64,000 nt of DNA, taken from positions 248,001 through 312,000 of the forward strand of contig NZ_JAEUAN010000001.1 of NCBI RefSeq assembly GCF_019511445.1. Reading direction: 5' to 3'. The first letter of the stretch is position 1, and the number at the start of each line of letters is the position of its first letter. The position numbers were made by a program, and so were the translations under genes. Shown piece by piece: positions 41,700 through 50,681 of the stretch. This DNA is from Aliirhizobium wenxiniae (GTDB lineage Bacteria; Pseudomonadota; Alphaproteobacteria; Rhizobiales; Rhizobiaceae). The notes below the pieces were generated by a model. That model was not told where the DNA came from and did not search any database. It saw only the letters and a list, made by a program, of their open reading frames with translations.

Positions 41700-43379
41700 A
41701 TGGCAGATGTGAAGTCGGATATCGAGATTGCGCGGGCGGCGAAAAAGCTGCCGATTGCGGCGGTTGGCGAAAAGCTCGGGATTTCGGTTGATGACCTCAT
41801 TCCATACGGCCATGACAAGGCGAAGATCGGTGCCGATTTCATTGCCTCACTGGACGGCAGGCGAGACGGCAAGCTGATCCTTGTGACTGCGATCAATCCG
41901 ACGCCTGCAGGTGAGGGGAAAACGACGACGACGGTGGGCCTCGGCGACGGGCTGAACCGGATCGGCAAAAAGGCCGTCATCTGCGTGCGTTAGCCGTCGC
42001 TTGGACCCTGTTTCGGCGTCAAGGGCGGTGCGGCCGGCGGCGGTTATGCGCAGGTCGTGCCGATGGAGGATATCAACCTTCATTTTACCGGCGATTTCCA
42101 TGCGATCACCTCGGCGCATAATCTTCTCTCGGCAATGATCGACAATCATGTCTATTGGGGCAATGAGCTCAATATCGATATCCGCCGCATCAGCTGGCGG
42201 CGGGTGATGGATATGAACGATAGAGCGCTGCGCGAAATCGTCATGTCGCTCGGCGGGGCGAAGAACGGGTTTCCACGCGAGGGCGGGTTCGACATTACCG
42301 TCGCCTCTGAGGTGATGGCGATCCTGTGCCTTGCCGAAAACCTCAGCGACCTTGAGCGCCGACTCGGGCAGATCGTCATCGGTTACCGGTTCGATCGCTC
42401 GCCGGTCTATGCGCGGGATCTGAAGGCCGACAAGGCGATGGCGGTGTTGCTGAAAGATGCGATGCAGCCGAACATGGTGCAGACGCTGGAAAACAATCCG
42501 GCCTTCGTGCATGGCGGACCGTTTGCCAATATCGCGCATGGCTGCAACTCGGTGATCGCCACCAAGGCGGCGCTGAAGCTTGGCGACTATGTTGTGACGG
42601 AAGCCGGTTTCGGGGCGGATCTCGGGGCGGAAAAATTCTTCGACATCAAATGCCGTCAGGCGGGCCTGAAACCCGATGCGGCCGTCATCGTCGCCACCAT
42701 CCGGGCGCTGAAGATGAATGGCGGGGTAAAGAAGGAAGATCTTTCCGCTGAAAATGTCGAGGCGCTGGTGCGCGGTTGCGCCAATCTCGGCCGGCATGTC
42801 GCCAATGTACGCAAGTTCGGCGTGCCGGTGGTGGTCGCCATCAATCACTTCATTTCGGATACGGATGCCGAAATCGCTGCGATCAAGGATTATGTCGATC
42901 GGCTGGGAGCCGATGCGATCGTCTGCCGCCACTGGGCCGAGGGCTCGGCGGGGATCGAAGAACTCGCCTATAAGGTGGTCGAGCTTGCCGATGGCGGGCA
43001 GGCAAAGTTCCAGCCGCTCTATCCCGACGAGACGCCGCTTTTCGATAAGATCCAGACGGTTGCCTCAAAAATCTATCATGCGGGCGAAGTGACGGCCGAC
43101 AAGGCGGTGCGCGACCAGTTGAAGGCCTGGGAAGAGCAGGGTTACGGCAACCTGCCGGTCTGCATCGCCAAGACGCAATATTCCTTCTCGACCGATCCAA
43201 GCTTGCGCGGTGCGCCGGAAGGGCATGTCGTGCATGTGCGCGAGGTGAGGCTTTCGGCTGGCGCCGGTTTCATCGTGGCGATTACCGGCGAGATCATGAC
43301 CATGCCGGGCCTGCCTAGTTCGCCCTCCGCCGAGCGGATCTTTCTTAACGACGAGGGCGAGATCGAAGGCCTGTTCTAG
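41700..43379 (+). pseudogene. fhs: Formate-tetrahydrofolate ligase interrupted by an amber codon
   Basis: The full frame would encode 559 residues of formate-tetrahydrofolate ligase, which makes 10-formyl-THF from formate, ATP and THF. The N-terminal piece (to 41990) holds the P-loop [18 protein letters not shown]; the C-terminal piece continues from [18 protein letters not shown] through [15 protein letters not shown] to the normal end. At 41991-41993 the codon expected to be GAG (Glu of the conserved REPSLGP motif) is TAG. There is no frameshift and both sides align in the same frame. Reinitiation at 42057 would give a protein without the P-loop. It is either a recent null mutation or a sequencing error. 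A GAGGGAAG ribosome site precedes the ATG. Confidence 0.9.
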
Positions 43380-43404
43380 GTTCTTCGAACCGAGGTCGAA
43401 GCGG

Positions 43405-44679
43405 TTATCGGCAGTAGCGATAGCCGCCGCTTCGCTCCAGAATATCGAGATGAAGATGGTCTTCGTGTGCCTCGTCGCTGCCCGGTGACAAGACGGTGGT
43501 GAAGTGCAGGCAGGCGCCGGCGGTGGCGGTGCGCTGGAAGGCACCTTCCAACGTCGAATCCTCGGTCCGTGGCTTCATTTCGATCCTCTCGCCGTTATCC
43601 AGCTTGAAGGCCGCAACGTCATAGGCGTTGCCGCGCGCGTGCTCGGAGATCTTGCCGGTTGCGGCGCTGTTGCGCAGGCGGCACTGGTAGGTGGAGCCGG
43701 GGACAAGGCCGGTGATCTTGCGACCGGGCATGGCGATGTCCATGGCGGGCTGGACCGTGTCCTTCAGCCAATGGGCCATGGTGAGCGCCGTCTTGCAGCG
43801 CATGGTCGCACCGCCGAGATCGACGCCGGGCAAGACTTCCGCGACGTCGATCGGGTTTTCGATGCCGCAGCCATTGCCTTCATTGATCGGATCGGTCGTC
43901 TCGAACTTTGCGCCGATCGCCTTCAGGTCGGTGAGGCAGGCCTGCAGTTCCTGCGGATCTTCCTTTACGAGCGGCGGGGGAGGCGGGGTCTCGGCCTTCT
44001 CCGTTTCGCCCTCCTCGGGTTTGGTGCCGCCCTGTTTCGTCTCTGCCTGAGCGGGCTGATCATCAGCGGGTTTCTGTGCGGTATCTTCCTGTTTCTCCGG
44101 TTCTCCGGTCTTGCCGTCTGCCGTATCGGTTTCGGGCTTGGGTGTCGGTTTGGGGACTTCTGCTTGGTGGGCCGGTTCGGTGGCGGTTGCCGGTTGCTCG
44201 ACGACAGGCGTTGCGGCCTGATCCTGCGTGGGCTGTGCGATGGGAGGGGAGGTCGCTTCGTCCGGTTTGGCGGTCTCTGTGGGGACGGGCTTCTTTACCT
44301 CAGGCGATTTCGCATCAGCCTGAGGGGATGCAGCCTGCTCCTCTGCTTTCGGGCGTTCAACTCCATCTGGCGCGTCCTGCGGGGCGGGCACGGCTGCTGT
44401 CGAGGTCTGAGCTTCCTCCGCAGGCCTGGGGATCGGCAGTGGAACGGATGCGAGCGGCGGCGGTTTGGGTATCGAGTTGCGCGTAACCCGCGTGCGGGAT
44501 TTCGAGCGCTGCGATGAAGCGGATTGCTTGCGGATGCCTGTATCCTTGAGGAAACGATCGATCACGTTGATCTCGACGATCTTGGCGTTGTGGTCCGGCA
44601 CCATGGGGCGTTGCGGGGGCATGGCCGCGCCGAGCATGAGGGGCGCTGCGAGCGCGAGGAGTGTGATGGACCGCTTCAT
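43405..44679 (-). CDS. Extensin-like C-terminal domain protein with Pro/Ala-rich linker
   Basis: The 424-residue protein starts with a signal peptide (MKRSITLLALAAPLMLGAAM). Residues of about 60 to 230 are a low-complexity linker of Pro, Ala, Glu and Lys. The C-terminal 190 residues form an extensin-like domain (CGIENPIDVAEVLPGVDLGGATMRCKTALTMAHWLKD, SEHARGNAYDVAAF, HFTTVLSPGSDEAHEDHLHLDIL) with His and Asp residues resembling LAS-type (VanY-like) peptidases. It probably sits in the periplasm and acts on the cell wall; activity is unproven. It is divergent from trpL. Confidence 0.85.
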   Translation of the reverse strand: MKRSITLLALAAPLMLGAAMPPQRPMVPDHNAKIVEINVIDRFLKDTGIRKQSASSQRSKSRTRVTRNSIPKPPPLASVPLPIPRPAEEAQTSTAAVPAPQDAPDGVERPKAEEQAASPQADAKSPEVKKPVPTETAKPDEATSPPIAQPTQDQAATPVVEQPATATEPAHQAEVPKPTPKPETDTADGKTGEPEKQEDTAQKPADDQPAQAETKQGGTKPEEGETEKAETPPPPPLVKEDPQELQACLTDLKAIGAKFETTDPINEGNGCGIENPIDVAEVLPGVDLGGATMRCKTALTMAHWLKDTVQPAMDIAMPGRKITGLVPGSTYQCRLRNSAATGKISEHARGNAYDVAAFKLDNGERIEMKPRTEDSTLEGAFQRTATAGACLHFTTVLSPGSDEAHEDHLHLDILERSGGYRYCR

Positions 44680-44795
44680 TCCCTGTCTGTCCTCCAGACC
44701 GTATCTGCATCATGCGCCGGCAGATCGGAAAGCCGGGCGGAAGGGGCAACGCTTATGTCCCGGTTTTGGTCGCATCGGGCGGCAATATTTTTGCG

Positions 44796-44824
44796 CTTGC
44801 GTGTGCGGGAGAGCCACGCTAACA
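44796..44824 (+). promoter_or_regulatory. trpL promoter
   Basis: CTTGCG (44796-44801) and CTAACA (44819-44824) are 17 bases apart. The ATG of the leader peptide begins nine bases after the -10 hexamer, so transcription probably starts at or next to the ATG and the leader is leaderless, as reported for trpL of Sinorhizobium meliloti. Confidence 0.6.
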
Positions 44825-44833
44825 ATTCCGCCC

Positions 44834-44881
44834 ATGACGATTTCGATGAACAACAACGGTAACTGGTGGTGGGCACGCTAA
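44834..44881 (+). CDS. trpL: trp leader peptide TrpL
   Basis: A 15-codon frame ends in NWWWAR, with three consecutive TGG tryptophan codons. Ribosomes stall here when charged tryptophan tRNA is scarce and prevent formation of the terminator 41 bases downstream. The sequence differs from the S. meliloti leader at its start but shares WWWAR. In that species the released leader RNA and peptide also act in trans; whether that holds here is not visible. Confidence 0.9.
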   Translation: MTISMNNNGNWWWAR

Positions 44882-44921
44882 CGCGGCCTTGACCAGTCAT
44901 GTCCATCGACAAGACCAGACC

Positions 44922-44951
44922 AAGCCGCCCGAGAACCGAGGCGGCTTTTTT
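44922..44951 (+). terminator. trp attenuator terminator
   Basis: Arms aagccgcc and ggcggctt close a 10-base loop and are followed directly by TTTTT. The upstream segment (44881-44920) can pair with the left arm region (GGCC/GACC and GGTC-like words) to form the alternative antiterminator. The hairpin lies between trpL and trpE(G). Confidence 0.88.
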
Positions 44952-45005
44952 ATTGGTCGCTTTGCGGGACCGGGCGAACCAGATCGAAGAGGCAAGGGCA
45001 TTACA

Positions 45006-47195
45006 ATGGTGACGATCATTCGCGAGGACGGTTCCGAGACCTACGAGACCAGAGGCGGCATTACCGTCAGCCGGGCCCGCCGTCCGGCGGAATATGCAAC
45101 GGCAATCTCGTCCTATGTCGACAGGCTGGACGAGCGCCGCGGTGCTGTGTTTTCATCGAATTACGAATATCCCGGCCGTTACACGCGCTGGGATACGGCA
45201 ATCGTCGACCCGCCGCTCGGGATCACCTGCAATGGCCGCAAGGTGTGGATCGAGGCCTATAACGAGCGTGGCGAAGTGCTGCTCGGCTTCGTTGCAGATA
45301 GGCTTGCCGGTGTCGAGGACCTAACGCTTGGCGAGCGGACAAGTCGCCGTCTCGACCTGACGGTCAACCAGCCGTCCCGCGTGTTTACCGAGGAAGAGCG
45401 CTCGAAGATGCCGACGGTGTTTACCGTTTTGCGTGCGATCGTCGATCTCTTCTATTCCGAAGCGGATTCTGCGATCGGCCTGTTCGGTGCCTTCGGTTAC
45501 GATCTTGCCTTCCAGTTCGACGCGATCAAGCTTGCCATGCAGCGACCGGAAGACCAGCGCGACATGGTGTTGTTCCTGCCCGACGAAATCCTCGTCGTCG
45601 ACCACCATGCGGCCAAAGCCTGGATCGATCGTTACGATTTTGCCAAGGGCGGCGTGACGACCGAGGGCAAGGGGCAGGACATCGCACCCGACCCGTTCCA
45701 GCGCACGACGGTGACGCCGCCGAAGGGCGATCACAAACCGGGCGAATATGCCAAGCTGGTCACGCAAGCGAAGGAGAGCTTTCGTCGCGGCGATCTGTTC
45801 GAAGTTGTGCCCGGCCAGAAATTCATGGAGCGTTGCGACAGCAAGCCTTCGGAGATTTCCAACCGGCTGAAGGCGATCAACCCGTCGCCCTATTCCTTCT
45901 TCATCAATCTCGGCAATCAGGAATATCTGATCGGCGCATCGCCGGAAATGTTCGTGCGCGTGTCGGGCCGCCGGATCGAGACCTGCCCGATCTCGGGCAC
46001 GATCAAGCGCGGTGAGGATGCGATTTCCGATAGCGAGCAGATCCTCAAGCTGTTGAATTCCAAGAAGGACGAGTCGGAACTGACGATGTGCTCCGACGTC
46101 GACCGAAACGACAAGAGCCGCGTTTGCGAGCCGGGTTCGGTGAAGGTGATCGGCCGCCGGCAGATCGAGATGTATTCGCGGCTCATCCACACCGTCGACC
46201 ATATCGAGGGCCGCCTGCGGCCGGACATGGATGCGTTCGACGGGTTCCTCTCCCACGCCTGGGCGGTGACCGTCACCGGTGCGCCAAAACTGTGGGCTAT
46301 GCGCTTCATCGAAAGCCACGAGCGCAGCCCGCGCGCATGGTATGGTGGTGCGATCGGCATGGTCGGCTTCAACGGCGACATGAATACGGGCCTGACGCTC
46401 AGAACCATTCGCGTCAAGGATGGCATTGCCGAAGTGCGCGCCGGGGCAACGCTTCTGAACGACAGCAATCCGGAAGAGGAAGAAGCAGAAACCGAACTGA
46501 AGGCATCGGCCATGATTTCCGCTATTCGTGATGCGCGCGCCGGCAATTCCGGCAAGGTTTCCCGCGATGTTGCCCGGGTGGGCGAGGGGGTGAAGATCCT
46601 GCTCGTCGACCACGAGGACAGCTTTGTTCACACGCTCGCCAATTATTTCCGTCAGACGGGGGCGACGGTTTCCACCGTGCGCACGCCGGTGCCGGACGAG
46701 GTGTTCGACCGGATCGATCCCGATCTCGTCGTTTTGTCTCCCGGACCGGGAAATCCGAAGGATTTTGATTGCAAGGCGACGATCAAGGCGGCGCGGGCGA
46801 GAGACCTGCCGATCTTCGGCGTGTGCCTCGGGCTACAGGCTCTTGCCGAGGCTTATGGCGGGCAGCTTCGTCATCTGGCGATCCCAATGCACGGCAAGCC
46901 GTCGCGTATAAGAGTGCTGGAGCCGGGGATCGTCTTCTCCGGTCTTGCCAAGGAGGTGACGGTCGGTCGCTACCACTCGATCTTTGCCGATCCGGCGACG
47001 CTCGACCCGAATTTCATCATCACCGCGGAAAGCGAGGATGGCACGATCATGGGTATCGAACATGCCAAGGAGCCGATTGCGGCCGTGCAGTTCCACCCGG
47101 AATCGATCATGACGCTGGGCGGCGATGCCGGGATGCGGATGATCGAGAATGTCGTGGCGCATCTGGCGCGCAAACGTGAGACGAAGGCTGCGTAA
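45006..47195 (+). CDS. trpE: Anthranilate synthase, fused TrpE(G)
   Basis: The 729-residue protein fuses the chorismate-using TrpE component ([49 protein letters not shown]) with the glutamine amidotransferase TrpG ([43 protein letters not shown] with the nucleophile Cys near residue 606, and [10 protein letters not shown] with His and Glu). The fusion is characteristic of Rhizobiaceae and Azospirillum. It makes anthranilate, the first step of tryptophan synthesis. The start at 45006 gives the standard length of the family. Transcription is controlled by the trpL attenuator. Confidence 0.97.
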   Translation: MVTIIREDGSETYETRGGITVSRARRPAEYATAISSYVDRLDERRGAVFSSNYEYPGRYTRWDTAIVDPPLGITCNGRKVWIEAYNERGEVLLGFVADRLAGVEDLTLGERTSRRLDLTVNQPSRVFTEEERSKMPTVFTVLRAIVDLFYSEADSAIGLFGAFGYDLAFQFDAIKLAMQRPEDQRDMVLFLPDEILVVDHHAAKAWIDRYDFAKGGVTTEGKGQDIAPDPFQRTTVTPPKGDHKPGEYAKLVTQAKESFRRGDLFEVVPGQKFMERCDSKPSEISNRLKAINPSPYSFFINLGNQEYLIGASPEMFVRVSGRRIETCPISGTIKRGEDAISDSEQILKLLNSKKDESELTMCSDVDRNDKSRVCEPGSVKVIGRRQIEMYSRLIHTVDHIEGRLRPDMDAFDGFLSHAWAVTVTGAPKLWAMRFIESHERSPRAWYGGAIGMVGFNGDMNTGLTLRTIRVKDGIAEVRAGATLLNDSNPEEEEAETELKASAMISAIRDARAGNSGKVSRDVARVGEGVKILLVDHEDSFVHTLANYFRQTGATVSTVRTPVPDEVFDRIDPDLVVLSPGPGNPKDFDCKATIKAARARDLPIFGVCLGLQALAEAYGGQLRHLAIPMHGKPSRIRVLEPGIVFSGLAKEVTVGRYHSIFADPATLDPNFIITAESEDGTIMGIEHAKEPIAAVQFHPESIMTLGGDAGMRMIENVVAHLARKRETKAA

Positions 47196-47196
47196 T

Positions 47197-47697
47197 ATGA
47201 CTGATGAAATCCGTATCGAGCCGATACGGGAAGATCATGTCGAGGGGTTTCGCGAGGCCCTCGACATCGTGGCGCGTGAGCGGAAATACCTGATCTTTCT
47301 CGAAGCGCCGCCGATCGAGGCATCGCTGGCCTACGTTCGCGATAACATCGCCGGCGGTCATCCGCATATGGTGGCTGTCGCGGACGGCAAGGTCGTCGGA
47401 TGGTGCGATATAAGGCGCGGGAGCCGGAATGCCGAGGCGCATTGCGGTTCGCTCGGCATGGGCATCATTCCCGGCTATCGCGACCGTGGACTGGGCAGGC
47501 GGCTGATTACCGCCGTGCTCGATGCCGCGAGGGCGGCCGGCATGCACCGAGTGGAACTCAATGCGCGTGTCGAAAACAGCCGTGCCATAGCGCTCTACGA
47601 AAAAGTCGGTTTTGAGCACGAAGGTATCGCCCGCCATGCGGTGAAGATCGACGGGCGTTATTTCGACAGCGTCAAGATGGGGTTGCTTTTCGACTGA
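47197..47697 (+). CDS. GNAT acetyltransferase, co-transcribed with trpE(G)
   Basis: The 166-residue protein has the GNAT core: MGIIPGYRDRGLGRRLITAVLDAA (acetyl-CoA loop Q/RxxGxG/A form RDRGLG) and VELNARVENSRAIALYEKVGFEHEG. The ATG is one base after the trpE(G) stop, so it is translationally coupled and probably under the same attenuator. The substrate is unknown; an amine or a protein N-terminus are possibilities. Confidence 0.85.
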   Translation: MTDEIRIEPIREDHVEGFREALDIVARERKYLIFLEAPPIEASLAYVRDNIAGGHPHMVAVADGKVVGWCDIRRGSRNAEAHCGSLGMGIIPGYRDRGLGRRLITAVLDAARAAGMHRVELNARVENSRAIALYEKVGFEHEGIARHAVKIDGRYFDSVKMGLLFD

Positions 47698-47698
47698 T

Positions 47699-48379
47699 CT
47701 ACTCCGCCCGCTTCACAACGCGGAAATTCATGTCGCTGCGGATGGCAAAACCGAGCGAGCGGTAGAGGCCGACAGCGCCTTCGTTGTGCTTGTAGGCATG
47801 CAGATAGACGGCCTCGTTGCCGGCGTAAATTTCGCCGGCGACGAAGCGCAGCATCAGCTTGCCGAGACCCTTGCCCTGGCAATCCGGGTGGACGCAGAGG
47901 CCGCTCAGTTCGGCAAAGCCCGGCTGGCGCATGCGCTGGCCGCCCATGGCGACAAGCCGACCCTCCATGCGTATGCCCCAGAAGTCGCCGAGCAACTGCG
48001 CCTTCAGCGTGAAGGGGCCGGGCTTGGTCAGGGTCGCAAGCGCCAGCATATCGGCTGCATCCTCTTCGCCCAGTTTTACGATGCGAGGGTCTGCGATCCT
48101 TTCAAACGGCTTGTCGGCGAGCATCTGCACCAGCGTGGCATCGATGATGGTTTCGAAACCGGGAAGGGCGGGGATCGGCCCCGCTTCGACCAACGCCATC
48201 GTCTCGCCGGTCAGCGGCAGGGCCGTGATTGCGGCGATGCTTTCCGGCGTATCGTCCTGCATCGCGGCGAAGGGCACGATCGAGGGAGAATAACGTTTGG
48301 CGTGTGGGCTGCCTTCGGCGAAAGCCGAATGGACGGTGGCCAGCGCATTCCAGGCCGGGCGATCGAGGATGTGGGTCAT
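47699..48379 (-). CDS. GNAT acetyltransferase next to MarR regulator
   Basis: The 226-residue protein has a C-terminal GNAT domain (LSGLCVHPDCQGKGLGKLMLRFVAGEI with the acetyl-CoA loop QGKGLG, and VYLHAYKHNEGAVGLYRSLGFAIRSDMNF) after an N-terminal region of about 110 residues. Its stop is two bases from the converging GNAT gene. Its start overlaps the MarR stop by four bases (ATGA), so the two form an operon. The substrate is unknown. Confidence 0.83.
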   Translation of the reverse strand: MTHILDRPAWNALATVHSAFAEGSPHAKRYSPSIVPFAAMQDDTPESIAAITALPLTGETMALVEAGPIPALPGFETIIDATLVQMLADKPFERIADPRIVKLGEEDAADMLALATLTKPGPFTLKAQLLGDFWGIRMEGRLVAMGGQRMRQPGFAELSGLCVHPDCQGKGLGKLMLRFVAGEIYAGNEAVYLHAYKHNEGAVGLYRSLGFAIRSDMNFRVVKRAE

Positions 48380-48867
48380 TTCGTTTCCTTGTCTTCTGTC
48401 ATGCGCTCGATCAGCGGGCGGTGTTTGAGGCCGTCTTCGATGGATGCGAGTTGCTCCAGGAAGGAGCCGTCGAGATCGGTACAGAGGTTTCGGACTGCTG
48501 CTTCAACACCCGGCCAGACTTCGCGGGTGGAATAATCGACGAGATCCTGTCCTGCCTTGGTCAGCGAAACCTGCTTGCGACGCTGGTCGCCGTCGCTGAC
48601 AGACAGATCGAGCAAGCCGGCCTCCGCCAACTGGCCGATCGTGCGGGTGGCGCCGGGTTGCGATATGCCGATGACGTCGGCGAGTTCCCCGACCGTCAGC
48701 GGGCCGTTACGGTCGATCGCCGCGAGAAAGGGATAATGCGCTGCGGGCAGATCGATGCCATGCTGCTGCATGATCAGCTGGGTGTTGGCCTGCACCATCT
48801 CTCCGAGGCGGCGAAGCCTCGATCCCAGTGTAAGATAGCCGAAGTCTTTGACGATGTCGTGAGGCAT
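48376..48867 (-). CDS. MarR-family transcriptional regulator
   Basis: The 163-residue winged-helix protein has the MarR pattern: QANTQLIMQQHGIDLPAAHYPFLAAI, LTVGELADVIGISQPGATRTIGQLAEAGLLDLSVSDGDQRRKQVSLTKAGQDLV. The wing motif DGDQRRKQVSLT is typical. It probably represses its own operon with the GNAT gene and responds to a small phenolic or similar ligand. GGAGAGGT precedes the ATG, and a palindromic operator lies 24 bases upstream. Confidence 0.88.
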   Translation of the reverse strand: MPHDIVKDFGYLTLGSRLRRLGEMVQANTQLIMQQHGIDLPAAHYPFLAAIDRNGPLTVGELADVIGISQPGATRTIGQLAEAGLLDLSVSDGDQRRKQVSLTKAGQDLVDYSTREVWPGVEAAVRNLCTDLDGSFLEQLASIEDGLKHRPLIERMTEDKETK

Positions 48868-48890
48868 GCGTACCTCTCCAGGTGTTTGAA

Positions 48891-48912
48891 TAACGAGTTA
48901 TATAAACGGTTA
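48891..48912. promoter_or_regulatory. MarR operator candidate
   Basis: The site is TAAC, three bases, TTATATAA, three bases, GTTA: both the outer TAAC/GTTA and the inner TTATATAA are self-complementary, giving a 22-base dyad. Size and position (24 to 45 bases before the marR start, overlapping its likely promoter) suit a MarR dimer. Confidence 0.65.
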
Positions 48913-49113
48913 TATTTCTCTTACAAGAGGATCTGAACCGGAAAGCGCTTTGACAAAACCGGTGCTCTGCGGCATATGCTGGACTATCCGAAACCGCTGC
49001 TGCGAGACCGCTCGCCGTGGCGGTTTCGTCGTTTCGGGGCATGGCTTCTGCAAGTCATTCTCACCAGCAAAAAGGGCGCTTCAAACATGGCGCAGCGAAT
49101 GAAGGACTAACCG

Positions 49114-50058
49114 GTGAATACGGCGCTTAACAAAGATCGGGCCATTGTCGAAAGGCTCGCATTCTGGGGAATTCCCATCTCGATCGGGGTTATGGGGCTG
49201 AAGATGCTGGCCTGGTGGGTGACCGGCTCGGTGGCACTGCTTTCCGACGGCATGGAATCGCTGGTCAACGTCACTGCCGCCTTCATCGCCTATTTCGTCA
49301 TTCGATATGCGCAGCGGCCCGCCGATCACGATCACCAGTTCGGTCATCACAAGGCGGAATATATTTCCGCCGTTGTCGAGGGCGTGCTGATTATCGTTGC
49401 AGCCATCCTGATCATTCAGGAGGCCTGGGGGGCGCTGTTTGCTCCGACCGTCATGGAGGCACCGGCGCTCGGTCTTGCGATCAATGTCGCGGCTGGCATC
49501 GTCAATGCCATCTGGGCGACGATCCTGATCCGGGTTGGCACCGAACACCGTTCCCCGGCGCTGGCGGCCGATGGTCATCACATCATGTCGGACGTGGTGA
49601 CGTCGGCGGGTGTGTTCGTCGGTCTGATCCTCGCGGTCGTCACCGGTTACGCGATCCTCGATCCGCTGCTCGCTATTCTCGTTGCGATCAACATTCTCTG
49701 GCAGGGATACAAGGTGATCTCGCATTCTCTCGGCGGGTTGATGGACAAGGCACTGGAGCCGGATGAAGAGGCGGCAGTGCGCGATGCGATCACCGCGCAT
49801 TCGGCCGGTGCGCTTGGTGTTCACGACTTGCGGTCCCGGCGGGCCGGGGCGGCTGCTTTTATCGATTTTCACCTCGTCGTGCCGGCTTCGATGACGGTCG
49901 GTGAGGCGCATGATATCTGCGACCGCTTGGAAGATGCGATCAAAGAGGCTATTCCCGGCGCCACACTGGCCATTCATGTGGAGCCCGAAGGTGAGCGCGC
50001 CCATGGACAGAAGGTCGAAGTCGAAGGACATACAAGTTTGGAAGGAATGAGCGAATGA
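49114..50058 (+). CDS. Cation diffusion facilitator metal exporter
   Basis: The 314-residue protein has six membrane helices and the CDF metal site: [12 protein letters not shown] in helix 2, with an HHK motif ([20 protein letters not shown]) between helices and [16 protein letters not shown] in helix 5 supplying the His and Asp ligands. The C-terminal cytosolic domain is present ([23 protein letters not shown]). It exports zinc, cobalt, iron or manganese in exchange for protons. The start is a GTG at 49114 after GAAGGA. It overlaps queF by four bases. Confidence 0.88.
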   Translation: MNTALNKDRAIVERLAFWGIPISIGVMGLKMLAWWVTGSVALLSDGMESLVNVTAAFIAYFVIRYAQRPADHDHQFGHHKAEYISAVVEGVLIIVAAILIIQEAWGALFAPTVMEAPALGLAINVAAGIVNAIWATILIRVGTEHRSPALAADGHHIMSDVVTSAGVFVGLILAVVTGYAILDPLLAILVAINILWQGYKVISHSLGGLMDKALEPDEEAAVRDAITAHSAGALGVHDLRSRRAGAAAFIDFHLVVPASMTVGEAHDICDRLEDAIKEAIPGATLAIHVEPEGERAHGQKVEVEGHTSLEGMSE

Positions 50059-50519
50059 CGATGACGGATGTCAGCGGGCTGTCGCAGCTCGGAAAACAGG
50101 TGGACGCACCGAAAAGCCCGGAAGAGGCTGTGCTGGAGCGGGTGCCGAACAGCAATCAGGGCATGGATTACGTGACGCGCTTCACCGCGCCGGAATTCAC
50201 CTCGCTCTGCCCGATGACCGGCCAGCCGGATTTCGCTCATATCGTCATCGACTATATTCCCGATGCCTTTCTGGTCGAGTCCAAGTCGCTGAAACTGTTT
50301 TTGACCTCGTTCCGTAATCACGGCGCCTTCCACGAGGATTGCTCGGTCTATATCGCCAAGCGGCTCGTGGAGTTGCTGCAGCCGAAATGGCTCAGAATCG
50401 GCGCCTACTGGTATCCGCGCGGCGGCATTCCGATCGACGTCTTCTGGCAGACGGGTGCCGTGCCGGAAGGCGTATGGCTGCCGGACCAGGGTGTGCCGAC
50501 CTATCGCGGACGTGGGTGA
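50055..50519 (+). CDS. queF: NADPH-dependent 7-cyano-7-deazaguanine reductase
   Basis: The 154-residue protein is a short type QueF. The active-site Cys is in [11 protein letters not shown] (about residue 51) and the family motif [22 protein letters not shown] is complete. QueF reduces preQ0 to preQ1, the last soluble step of queuosine synthesis for tRNA modification. Its ATG overlaps the stop of the CDF gene (ATGA), an arrangement that is probably incidental and not a link in function. Confidence 0.95.
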   Translation: MTMTDVSGLSQLGKQVDAPKSPEEAVLERVPNSNQGMDYVTRFTAPEFTSLCPMTGQPDFAHIVIDYIPDAFLVESKSLKLFLTSFRNHGAFHEDCSVYIAKRLVELLQPKWLRIGAYWYPRGGIPIDVFWQTGAVPEGVWLPDQGVPTYRGRG

Positions 50520-50541
50520 GGAACGGTCCGGCGCAGCCGGA

Positions 50542-50566
50542 GCAATCGATCCAATGAATCGATTGC
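50542..50566. other. Hairpin after queF
   Basis: Perfect 9-base arms gcaatcgat and atcgattgc surround CCAATGA, 23 bases after the queF stop. No T-run follows; it may be an RNA stability element or part of a dispersed repeat. Confidence 0.5.
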
Positions 50567-50626
50567 AGTGACGAAGGCCCCGAGCCAAAGCGAGGGGGCC
50601 GGGATACGATGCCGCATTCGCGGAAT

Positions 50627-50661
50627 AAAAAGCGCCGGTGCATGACTGCCCGGCGCTTTTT
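50627..50661. terminator. Bidirectional terminator between queF and the DUF2076 gene
   Basis: Arms aaaaagcgccgg and ccggcgcttttt form a perfect 12-base stem with an 11-base loop, so a T-run follows the GC stem on either strand. It serves the converging genes on both sides. Confidence 0.9.
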
Positions 50662-50681
50662 CTCGTTCGGGGCTTGACCGA

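Noticed and set aside
41991..41993. The amber codon as a recoded pyrrolysine or programmed readthrough site.
   Set aside because: No pyrrolysine genes are known in rhizobia, no special context is visible, and the position is a conserved Glu one base away from GAG; mutation or error is simpler.
48976..49110. A 44-codon frame ending four bases before the CDF gene start.
   Set aside because: No ribosome site and an Arg-rich, featureless sequence; the frame is short enough to arise by chance. It could be revived by conservation data.
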